Positions 1 to 6,251 of a DNA stretch of 20,735 bases are shown one piece after another. Positions within the stretch are counted from its first letter, which is position 1. The number at the start of each line of letters is the position of its first letter. Below the pieces are notes generated by a model that saw only the letters and a program-made list of their open reading frames with translations, was not told the DNA's origin and ran no database searches. This stretch comes from JAQICX01 sp964441455. GTDB taxonomy: Bacteria > Verrucomicrobiota > Kiritimatiellia > JAQICX01. The stretch spans positions 1-20,735 of the forward strand of contig CAYTUX010000144.1 of NCBI GenBank assembly GCA_964441455.1, written 5' to 3'. The translations under genes and the position numbers were made by a program.

Positions 1-123
1 TTCCTATATTTTAGGTGTCATACATTATGAGGCAACCATAAAGTTATGTTCTTAATATAAATACTGTTTCGGTGTCTTTTTTTATGAGGAAGATCGGGAA
101 ATTTATTGCGTCGCAAATAATAA

Positions 124-152
124 TTGATATTTTTTTTTAAATATGTTACTCT
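124..152 (+). promoter_or_regulatory. Predicted sigma70-type promoter of nfeD
   Basis: A TTGATA box at 124-129 is followed by a 17-base T/A-rich spacer and TACTCT at 147-152, with a TG one base upstream (extended -10). Transcription would start near 159 and leave a leader of about 24 bases containing the GGGAG ribosome site (172-176) before the ATG at 183. Support comes from a second copy at 20372-20400: the block ATGTTACTCTTTGT is identical in both places, and both have TTGAT exactly 19 bases upstream. The -10 hexamer by itself is a poor match to TATAAT. The upstream stretch 1-123 shows no gene. Confidence 0.5.
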
Positions 153-182
153 TTGTGAAATTAAAAAATTCGGGAGTATATT

Positions 183-1598
183 ATGTGGTTGAGATTTCTG
201 TTTTTGTTTTTTATTACATTGTTTGTTCATCAGCTAGATGCTGCTACAAATGTTGTTGATTCAGGTTCTGTTTGTATAATCAAGGTTGATGGAGTTGTTG
301 AACGTGGTCTTTTATACGTAATGCGTAGGGGGGTCAAAGAGGCAAAATCAGCCAATGCATCTGCAATTATTCTTGATATGAATACTCCTGGAGGGCGTCT
401 TGACACCGCAGAAGAGATCATCCGCCTTCTTTTGAATATTCCTGAGAGTATAAAAGTTTATACCTATGTTAATCCTGATGCGTTATCAGCCGGTGCTATG
501 ATTGCATTTGCTACTGATGAAATTTATATTGCTCCAAGCGGAAGAATTGGTTCCAGTGCAATTATCCAAGGTACAGGAGAGGATATTCCGGATGGTGATA
601 TGAAGGCAAAACGTTATTCGGCCACAATAGCTTTAATTGAATCCACTGCAATCCGCAACGGATATGATCCGAATCTTGTAAAAGCTATGATGATTACTGA
701 GTTTGAATATAAAATCGGAGATGATGTTATTGTTGAAAAGGGAGAACTTCTTACTCTTTCAGATCAGACAGCAGTTAAGAGTTATGGAACAAATAGTACT
801 CCGATTTTAGCAACAGGTGTTGCAGACAGTATTGATGAATTGCTTGTTGATATTGGATTAAGCAATAATGAGATTGTTAAGATTATTCCAACTAAAGCCG
901 AAAAAATCGCAAGATTGATTGAAACCTTTTCTGTTCTGTTCCTTGTCGGAGGTATACTTGGAATATATATTGAAATTAAGACTCCGGGTTTTGGTTTTCC
1001 CGGGATATCCGGTATTGTCTTACTGGCGATTTTCTTTTGGGGGCATCAGGTTGCCGGGCTTTCAGGTTCTCTGGAAGTTTTTATCTTTATTCTGGGCGTT
1101 GTTCTGGTTGCTCTTGAAATTTTTGTCATACCGGGATTTGGTATTGCAGGAATATCGGGAATAACATGTATTATATTGTCTCTGTTCCTTGCTATGGTTG
1201 AACATGCCCCGTGGGATTCATCATTCAGTGTACCAGCTGATGATATTTTGAGTGCAATGGATCGTCTTGCAATCTCTTTTGTTATTATTATTATTGCATC
1301 TGTTTTGATGGCTAAATATCTTCCGAGTACAAAGATGTTCAGTAAAGTTGCTTTGGTTGATGAACTGCCGAAAGGAAATTCGGATAAAATAAAGAGTAGT
1401 TCATCAGGTGTATTGGAAAAAGAACTTGTTGGTTGTGAGGGAATTGCAGAATCAAGTCTTAGACCATCCGGCGTGGGGCTTTTTGAAAATGAAAGATTTA
1501 GTGTTATCTCTAATGGTGATTTTATTGAAAAAGGTAGTAAAATTGTAATTGTTAAAGTGCAGGATAATAACCATATTCTAGTTGAAAGGGTTGGATAA
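183..1598 (+). CDS. nfeD: NfeD-family membrane-bound serine protease (long form)
   Basis: A 471-residue protein with a signal peptide (about residues 1-20), then a ClpP/SppA-like serine protease domain (about 30-235), four or five hydrophobic segments (about 245-375) and a C-terminal OB-fold NfeD domain (about 410-471). The nucleophile is probably Ser102 in the ALSAGAMIA stretch and the general base probably Lys143. Both assignments rest on alignment from memory to archaeal 1510-N, where Ser and Lys form the dyad. The protease faces the periplasm and in that archaeal relative cleaves stomatin-like partners. The start is supported by GGGAG seven bases upstream and by the signal peptide beginning there. 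The stop overlaps the next start (TAATG), and the flotillin-like floA follows, the usual NfeD/flotillin pairing. The promoter is predicted at 124-152. Confidence 0.92.
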   Translation: MWLRFLFLFFITLFVHQLDAATNVVDSGSVCIIKVDGVVERGLLYVMRRGVKEAKSANASAIILDMNTPGGRLDTAEEIIRLLLNIPESIKVYTYVNPDALSAGAMIAFATDEIYIAPSGRIGSSAIIQGTGEDIPDGDMKAKRYSATIALIESTAIRNGYDPNLVKAMMITEFEYKIGDDVIVEKGELLTLSDQTAVKSYGTNSTPILATGVADSIDELLVDIGLSNNEIVKIIPTKAEKIARLIETFSVLFLVGGILGIYIEIKTPGFGFPGISGIVLLAIFFWGHQVAGLSGSLEVFIFILGVVLVALEIFVIPGFGIAGISGITCIILSLFLAMVEHAPWDSSFSVPADDILSAMDRLAISFVIIIIASVLMAKYLPSTKMFSKVALVDELPKGNSDKIKSSSSGVLEKELVGCEGIAESSLRPSGVGLFENERFSVISNGDFIEKGSKIVIVKVQDNNHILVERVG

Positions 1599-2077
1599 TG
1601 ACATTAATGCAGGTTTTTTATGTTTTGCTGGGAACTGGGATTTTAATGCTGTCTCTTGAAATATTTGTTCCGGGAGGAATTTTGGGAACAATAGGTGGAC
1701 TTATGATTATGAGTACAATTTTTATGAGTTTATTTATTTTTGAAAAACATGGAGTTCTGATTGCATTTTTTATATTAATTTCTGCTGTTGCTGTTTTAAT
1801 CTTATGGATTAGTATACTTCCTAAGACCTATTTAGGTAAAAGGATTTTTTTGAATGACACATTGAAAACTGCAAAGTCAAATGATGATAGAAATGATTTG
1901 ATAGGTGCTGAAGGTGTTGCCCTTTCAGATCTGCGTCCATCTGGTTTTGCTAAAATAAATGACCAAAAAATTGATGTTATATCATCCGGTGGATTGATTG
2001 AGAAAGGTAGAGAGGTGGTTGTTATAAATGTTGTTGGATTTAGAGTCATTGTAAAAGAAAAACAGAAGAAGGTGTAA
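1598..2077 (+). CDS. Short NfeD-like membrane protein
   Basis: A 159-residue protein with two hydrophobic helical regions (about residues 5-50 and 53-75) and a C-terminal OB-fold-like domain (about 105-155). That domain closely parallels the C-terminus of the preceding long NfeD: IGAEGVALSDLRPSG here against VGCEGIAESSLRPSG there, and both continue with a VISxGxxIEKG motif. The protease domain is absent, as in the short NfeD class that partners with stomatins/flotillins. Its ATG shares bases with the upstream stop codon, so translation is probably coupled. It may act as an accessory or assembly partner of the NfeD/FloA membrane complex. That role is inferred from family and context. Confidence 0.88.
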   Translation: MTLMQVFYVLLGTGILMLSLEIFVPGGILGTIGGLMIMSTIFMSLFIFEKHGVLIAFFILISAVAVLILWISILPKTYLGKRIFLNDTLKTAKSNDDRNDLIGAEGVALSDLRPSGFAKINDQKIDVISSGGLIEKGREVVVINVVGFRVIVKEKQKKV

Positions 2078-2167
2078 ATATTTGTTAGGGAAGAGGGATC
2101 TCAGATGACACAGATTTAGCGAATGAACACGGATATATAAAAACAATTGTCTTATCAGTGAGTATCT

Positions 2168-2204
2168 GTAAAATCTTCGTTATCCGTATTCTAAGAGATT
2201 TTAC
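2168..2204. repeat. Inverted repeat in the nfeD-floA gap
   Basis: GTAAAATCT at 2168-2176 and its reverse complement AGATTTTAC at 2196-2204 are separated by 19 bases. The T-run typical of a terminator is absent after the right arm, so the function is unclear. It could fold in the transcript leaving the two nfeD genes. Confidence 0.4.
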
Positions 2205-2230
2205 TTCTGATTTTAAGAGTCAAATGTGTT

Positions 2231-2253
2231 TTTTGCAAGTTTTGCTTGCAAAA
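2231..2253. terminator. Hairpin upstream of floA, possible weak terminator
   Basis: Perfect 9-bp stem: TTTTGCAAG (2231-2239), loop of 5, CTTGCAAAA (2245-2253). It is followed only by GTTT, so if it ends nfeD transcription it is weak. Its right arm overlaps the candidate -35 box of floA, so it could also be a regulatory site. Confidence 0.35.
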
Positions 2254-2273
2254 GTTTAATAAAACTGTAATAC
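2246..2273 (+). promoter_or_regulatory. Candidate promoter of floA
   Basis: TTGCAA (2246-2251) and TAATAC (2268-2273), preceded directly by TG, are separated by 16 bases. They lie about 35 bases before the floA start, in a 231-base gap after the nfeD pair. The region is very AT-rich, so chance matches are likely. The gap nevertheless suggests floA has its own promoter. Confidence 0.35.
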
Positions 2274-2308
2274 TTTAAAAAATTTTAAAATTAAAAGAAA
2301 GGTATGTT

Positions 2309-3370
2309 ATGAATTATATTACATTGGCAGCATCTGGTAACTTAAAGGTCGCATTCGGAATTATTTTGTTTATAGTCTTAATTTTGTTTATTGGTGTTGT
2401 TTTGAAATTTGCCGGGGTTTGGGTAAGAGCATATATGTCCGGTGCAACAGTTTCGTTGTGGCAATTAGTTGGTATGTCGCTAAGAAGAATTCCGCCATCA
2501 TTAATTGTTGATGCCAGAATCAGTCTTATTAAGGCTGGACTTTCTGTTACTGTTAACAATATGGAATCTCATTATCTTGCAGGTGGCGATGTGATAAACG
2601 TTGCAAGAGCATTGATTGCTGCTGATAAGGCAAATATTGAACTCTCATTTGAGAGAGCTCAGGCTATTGACCTTGCAGGCAGAGATGTTGAAGAGGCTGT
2701 TAGAACTAGTGTTCAGCCTAAAGTTATCAACTGTCCGGGACAGACCCAAAGTGATACAGGCATGTTGGATGCTGTTGCTAAAGATGGTATCAGACTTTTA
2801 GTTAAAGCTAGAGTTACTGTGCGAGCTAACCTTGAAAGATTGGTTGGCGGTGCAGGTGAAGAGACTATTATTGCTCGTGTTGGACAGGGAATTGTCAGTG
2901 CAATTGGTTCTGCACCTTCATACAAAGACGTTTTGGAAAATCCGGATAACATAAGTCAGAAAGTACTTAATAGCGGATTGGATTCACAGACAGGTTTTGA
3001 AATTGTTTCTATTGATATTGCAGACATTAGTGTTGCAGGTGTTTCTGCTGTCTCAAATGTAGGTGCACAATTAGAAACAGAACGAGCAGAGGCTGACAAA
3101 AAGATGCGTCAGGCAGAAGCTGAAGGTCGTAGAGCCATGGCTGTTGCTTACGAGCAGGAAATGCGGGCCAAGGTTCAGGAAATGCGAGCTAGAGTTCAGG
3201 AAATGCAGGCTAAGGTTACAGAAGCTAAGGCTGAAGTTCCTAAAGCTATTTCTGAAGCATTTAGAAAAGGTAATCTGGGAGTTATGGATTATTATAGAAT
3301 GAATAATATTAAATCAGATACCAATATGAGACAGTCAATTTCGGAAAATGATGAAGAATCTGATGAGTAA
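2309..3370 (+). CDS. floA: Flotillin-like protein FloA (UPF0365 family)
   Basis: A 353-residue membrane-scaffold protein of the SPFH/flotillin group. It has one N-terminal membrane segment (about residues 10-36) and the family block after it (GVWVRAYMSGATVSLWQLVG). An SPFH-like domain spans roughly 60-240, followed by a C-terminal alanine/glutamate-rich coiled coil (about 250-320) with repeated 'AKVQEMRARVQEM' heptad-like units. It is slightly longer than the roughly 330 residues usual for FloA because of an acidic tail ending NDEESDE. FloA assembles into functional membrane microdomains on the cytoplasmic face. Its position after two NfeD genes matches the known nfeD-floA arrangement in Bacillus (yqeZ-yqfA). 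AAAGG six bases before the ATG supports the start. A strong hairpin terminator follows. Confidence 0.95.
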   Translation: MNYITLAASGNLKVAFGIILFIVLILFIGVVLKFAGVWVRAYMSGATVSLWQLVGMSLRRIPPSLIVDARISLIKAGLSVTVNNMESHYLAGGDVINVARALIAADKANIELSFERAQAIDLAGRDVEEAVRTSVQPKVINCPGQTQSDTGMLDAVAKDGIRLLVKARVTVRANLERLVGGAGEETIIARVGQGIVSAIGSAPSYKDVLENPDNISQKVLNSGLDSQTGFEIVSIDIADISVAGVSAVSNVGAQLETERAEADKKMRQAEAEGRRAMAVAYEQEMRAKVQEMRARVQEMQAKVTEAKAEVPKAISEAFRKGNLGVMDYYRMNNIKSDTNMRQSISENDEESDE

Positions 3371-3383
3371 TATATTGATTGAT

Positions 3384-3420
3384 GTTTCAAGTGTTGAGCA
3401 ATCAACACTTGAAACTTTTA
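3384..3420 (+). terminator. Intrinsic terminator after floA with GCAA tetraloop
   Basis: A perfect 14-bp stem: GTTTCAAGTGTTGA at 3384-3397, loop GCAA at 3398-3401 (GNRA type), complementary arm at 3402-3415, followed by TTTTATA. The arm begins 14 bases after the floA stop. The next ATG (3438) lies only 22 bases beyond the stem, so downstream genes must depend on read-through or on a promoter inside or ahead of floA. Confidence 0.8.
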
Positions 3421-3437
3421 TATAGAAAGGTTGGCTT

Positions 3438-4028
3438 ATGAAGCTTTCACCTATTATTATTTGGATTGTTTTCTTTGCTGTTTTTGCCATAATAAAAAGC
3501 CTTGCTAAAAAAGCAGAGCAATCTCAAGCAAAAAGTAATACACCATCAAACGATGGGAATGACCCTTTTCAGGATTTATTTAATCAGCTTGATAATGTTA
3601 AAACAACAAATAGTGTTAATAGTCCTGAGCATGAGGTAAATAGTGTTGAAGATTTTTTTAATCAACTCAAGCCGAAAAATCAGTCAATGCAACGAAAGAA
3701 TCCACAAAAGCCTGAACAGCCTAAATATAAAAAGGTAAAAGAAGCAGCGAAGGCAGCGAAACATAATGCTCAAGTATTTGCAAGTGCTGACAGAAAAAAT
3801 CAATTTAAAACTGAAGAGCAAAAGTCGTTCAGAGACCCACAGGATGTTATTACAGCTACCGAAGAAGAACATGCCTTTAAGGACAAGATTGTTGGAGAAG
3901 AAGGTAGTGTTGATCATTTTGATGATGATGCCGGCAAAAAGAACAAATATGAATTTTCTGAACGCCAAAATCTGAAACAGGCTGTTGTTTGGGCCGAAAT
4001 ATTAAAGCCACCCAAGGCTTTACAGTAA
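3438..4028 (+). CDS. Unrecognised membrane-anchored, charged protein
   Basis: A 196-residue protein with one N-terminal membrane segment (about residues 5-21). A long, hydrophilic and probably disordered stretch rich in K, Q, N, E and D follows. A partly repeated phrase occurs in the middle: DPFQDLFNQLDN near 42-53 and VEDFFNQLKPKN near 70-81. The C-terminus, LKQAVVWAEILKPPKALQ, contains a compact hydrophobic 'AxxWAEILxPPKA' element. I have seen similar endings at the C-termini of other small single-pass bacterial proteins of unknown function. AGAAAGG eight bases before the ATG supports the start. It ends four bases before the glycosyltransferase gene, so those two are probably co-transcribed. 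No function is claimed. The anchor plus a conserved-looking tail suggests a protein-protein docking role. Confidence 0.75.
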   Translation: MKLSPIIIWIVFFAVFAIIKSLAKKAEQSQAKSNTPSNDGNDPFQDLFNQLDNVKTTNSVNSPEHEVNSVEDFFNQLKPKNQSMQRKNPQKPEQPKYKKVKEAAKAAKHNAQVFASADRKNQFKTEEQKSFRDPQDVITATEEEHAFKDKIVGEEGSVDHFDDDAGKKNKYEFSERQNLKQAVVWAEILKPPKALQ

Positions 4029-4032
4029 ATTT

Positions 4033-5127
4033 ATGAAACATTTTATTATTAAGACTTTTGACTCATTTGTCGGAGGTATAATCTGTTACTTGATAGGTTT
4101 GTATCTTTATGATTCCAAAAGGGTTTATACAGTTTCGGAAAATCCCAAAAGAATATTAGTAATAAGACCCGGTGGGATAGGTGACATGTTGCTTTTGTTG
4201 CCTACACTTTGTGCTCTGAGAAATAAATATCCGGAGACACAAATTGATGTCCTGTGTGAACAAAGAAATGTTCATGCATTGGAGATGGCTGGCATTATAA
4301 ATCTTAAACCTATCGTATATAATAGAAAGCCGTGGTTGTTTGTCAAAGAACTTTGGCAAAATTGTTATGATATTGCAATTGATACAGAGCAGTTTCACAA
4401 AATCTCTGCAATTTTTGCATTTGCTTCAGGTGCTCAAATAAGAATTGGTTTCAAAATTGCTCCAAAACGAAATCCTCTTTACACCCATCTTGTCAATTAT
4501 GACCTTATTGGATATGAAGCTGATGAATTTTTCAAATTGTTGAAATGTCTTGATATTGATCCAGGCTTAAAGCCGGAACTTACAAATATTATTAAGTTTG
4601 ACTCTTCGTCAGAAAATGAACATAAAGCAATTGTGATTCATCCGTCCGCCAGTACTGAATATAAACTTTGGCATAGAACTAGATTTGTAAAATTATTATT
4701 GCTGATAAAAGATAAATATCCGGATTACACAACGTTTATTGTTGGCTCTCAAAAGGAGAGAGAATATGCAATGATGCTTAAACATGAGTTTTTGGCAAAA
4801 GATATTAAATCAACAGTTGTAAACGGTGAATATTCTCTTACTGATACCGCAAAATTGATTAGTAATGCAGATCTTTTCATTGGTTCAGATTCAGGGCTGT
4901 CGCATCTGTCTGTCTTGTTGAACACTCCATCAATTACTCTTTTTGGACCTTCTGATGCTAAAAAATGGGGCGTCCAGAATGAAAAACATATATGCATATT
5001 TTCCAAACGTACATGTGCTCCTTGCTTTATCTTCGGATATCAGAATCCATGTAAATCCAGAGAGTGTATGCTGGATATAACCGTTGAAGAAGTTTTTGAA
5101 TCAGTCAAAAAACTTTTGAATACTTAG
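4033..5127 (+). CDS. Glycosyltransferase family 9 (heptosyltransferase-like)
   Basis: A 364-residue GT-B enzyme of family GT9. The N-terminal domain begins after a hydrophobic stretch (about residues 11-26) with ILVIRPGGIGDMLLLLPTL, the loop typical of heptosyltransferases. The C-terminal domain has HPSASTEYKLWH, then ISNADLFIGSDSGLSHLSVLL and ITLFGPSD, which form the nucleotide-sugar site. Near the end are four Cys (CAPCF...C...EC), common in GT9 members. The family transfers heptose or related sugars from ADP- or GDP-sugars to lipid-A-linked or other glycans on the cytoplasmic side of the inner membrane. The exact acceptor here is unknown. It starts four bases after the upstream gene. The hydrophobic N-terminal extension is longer than in E. 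coli WaaC/WaaF and may tether it to the membrane. Confidence 0.9.
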   Translation: MKHFIIKTFDSFVGGIICYLIGLYLYDSKRVYTVSENPKRILVIRPGGIGDMLLLLPTLCALRNKYPETQIDVLCEQRNVHALEMAGIINLKPIVYNRKPWLFVKELWQNCYDIAIDTEQFHKISAIFAFASGAQIRIGFKIAPKRNPLYTHLVNYDLIGYEADEFFKLLKCLDIDPGLKPELTNIIKFDSSSENEHKAIVIHPSASTEYKLWHRTRFVKLLLLIKDKYPDYTTFIVGSQKEREYAMMLKHEFLAKDIKSTVVNGEYSLTDTAKLISNADLFIGSDSGLSHLSVLLNTPSITLFGPSDAKKWGVQNEKHICIFSKRTCAPCFIFGYQNPCKSRECMLDITVEEVFESVKKLLNT

Positions 5128-5161
5128 GGTGGCATACAGTAACCAAAAGAAGTTTAAACCA

Positions 5162-5188
5162 CCTGTCTGAGTGCTCCGCACAGGCAGG
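5162..5188. repeat. Intergenic hairpin, copy 1 of a dispersed family
   Basis: CCTGTCT (5162-5168) pairs with AGGCAGG (5182-5188), allowing one G-T. Inside it GTGC pairs with GCAC around a TCC loop, and GA is bulged. A related hairpin with the same CTG(T/C)CTGAGT start and ACAGGCAG end is at 18570-18593. It lies 34 bases after the glycosyltransferase stop. No U-tract follows, so it is not a clear terminator. Confidence 0.5.
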
Positions 5189-5328
5189 AATATTTGGTAG
5201 ATAGACCATTCGTTGCACTCATTGCTGTCGTAAACTCCAGCCTATCTCCCGTTGGTCGGTTCCTAAAAGATTATTTGCAGAATGATTTACAGCAGGATGA
5301 TTATAAAAAGAGAAGAGGTAATACAGTT

Positions 5329-5352
5329 GCAAGTGCGTAAGTGCGCGAGTGC
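5329..5352. repeat. Three tandem 8-mers ending in AGTGC
   Basis: GCAAGTGC, GTAAGTGC and GCGAGTGC stand head to tail. The unit GTAAGTGC also occurs at 8114-8121, and a near copy, CTAAGTGC, at 18540-18547. The rest of 5128-5419 (about 290 bases) shows no convincing gene. Confidence 0.5.
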
Positions 5353-5419
5353 CTGCTATAATAGGGGGAAGTTAAAGATTTTCCTCCAAAAGAAAATATC
5401 CATCGTTGGTTGATAAGTC

Positions 5420-5440
5420 GTAAGCATCCGTTAATCGACC
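5420..5440 (+). repeat. IS66 left terminal inverted repeat
   Basis: It starts GTAAGCATCCGTTAATCG. It matches the reverse complement of 7294-7314 at 20 of 21 positions, with A in place of G at the seventh base. Confidence 0.9.
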
Positions 5441-5458
5441 TTATATACAGAGAGTGTA

Positions 5459-5836
5459 ATGTGGTTTATAATATGTCTCATTATGAAAACAAATACAGAT
5501 AATATAGGTCGGCAGTTGAACAGGTTTTCAACTGAGGAATGGATTGAGCTTGTTGCAGAGTATCGCAATAGTGATTCAACATTGAAAAGCTTTGCAGAAA
5601 GTAAAGAAGTTAATCCTAATACTTTCAGGTATTGGGCATACGATAGAAATAGGTTAAAAAAGAAAAAGAAGTCAGCAAAACAAAAGCCTCCTGTTTTTGT
5701 TGAAGTTTCTACACCTGTTAAGAAAAATTCGGTGCTGGAAATTCAGATGCCGAACGGAGTTAGGATGAGTTTAAGTTCAGTCAGTAAAGAAGAACTTGCT
5801 TTTGTTATCAGGGAGGTGGCGAAATGTTTGGATTGA
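5459..5836 (+). CDS. tnpA: IS66 family accessory protein TnpA
   Basis: A 125-residue IS66 TnpA-type DNA-binding protein. The N-terminal half holds a helix-turn-helix-like segment (STEEWIELVAEYRNSDSTLKSFAESK, then NPNTFRYW) matching the family pattern 'W..LV..YR.S..S...FC......Y..F..W'. A lysine-rich linker (about residues 68-82) and a C-terminal region ending in LSSVSKEELAFVIREVAKCL follow. It assists transposition together with TnpB and TnpC. Two starts are possible: the ATG at 5459, with AGAGAG upstream, and the ATG at 5483, which begins MKTNTDN and looks more like family N-termini. It overlaps tnpB by 13 bases. It is the only intact reading frame of this IS. Confidence 0.85.
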   Translation: MWFIICLIMKTNTDNIGRQLNRFSTEEWIELVAEYRNSDSTLKSFAESKEVNPNTFRYWAYDRNRLKKKKKSAKQKPPVFVEVSTPVKKNSVLEIQMPNGVRMSLSSVSKEELAFVIREVAKCLD

Positions 5837-6179
5837 CAGGTAATCTGAAAATATTTCTTACGGTTGAACCTGCTGATATGCGGAGAAGTTTTAACGGATT
5901 GTATGCCTTGGCGGTCGATAAGCTGAAAGAAGATCCGATGGATAAGGCGTTGTTTATTTTCTGCAACAAAAACAGGAGCCGTATCAAGCTGCTTCATTTT
6001 GACGGGACAGGTCTTTGGGTTATGGCTAAGCGCTTAGAGAAAGGAACGTTTTTATGACCGAAAGGAATTGAAGTTGAAAATGGCAAGTTATCCTTATCCT
6101 CTGAGCGTTATCCCTGCTGGTTGACGGGGTTGATTTGAAGAGAGGGAAAATGCGACCTTGGTATCGGCGAGAGATCTGA
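5824..6179 (+). pseudogene. tnpB: IS66 TnpB, broken by a nonsense codon and a 1-base deletion
   Basis: The IS66 Orf2 pattern is plain: KIFLTVEPADMRRSFNGLYALA near the start and LHFDGTGLWVMAKRLEKG before the break. The frame then meets TGA at 6055-6057 where the family has Trp (FxWP). The same frame continues past it as PKGIEVENGKLSLSSE. One base is missing near 6104 (GAGCG where GAGGCG is expected), and the adjacent frame carries LSLLVDGVDLKRGKMRPWYRREI to a TGA at 6177-6179. With both lesions repaired the protein would be about 118 residues, the normal TnpB length. The present open frame encodes only 77 residues. Other genes in the window use TGG for Trp, so UGA recoding is unlikely. Confidence 0.88.
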
Positions 6180-6208
6180 TTTTCATCAAAAAAAGTAAAA
6201 AAATGTCG

Positions 6209-6234
6209 AAAAGTCTTGTAAAATCAAGGCTTTT
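6209..6234 (+). terminator. Hairpin between tnpB and tnpC
   Basis: AAAAGTCTTG (6209-6218), a 6-base loop and CAAGGCTTTT (6225-6234) form a 10-bp stem with one G-T pair. The right arm ends in TTTT followed by CTGTTATTATT. It may limit transcription into tnpC. Confidence 0.5.
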
Positions 6235-6251
6235 CTGTTATTATTCTTCAC

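Noticed and set aside
5155..5340. Stop-free stretch of about 60 codons after the glycosyltransferase
   Set aside because: It has no ATG or convincing alternative start, includes the intergenic hairpin, and matches nothing I recognise. It could be a gene remnant but cannot be supported.
6055..6057. TGA in tnpB as possible UGA-to-Trp recoding
   Set aside because: A frameshift follows shortly after, the element is decayed throughout, and normal genes in the window use TGG for Trp and TGA as a stop (for example the PilP-like gene).
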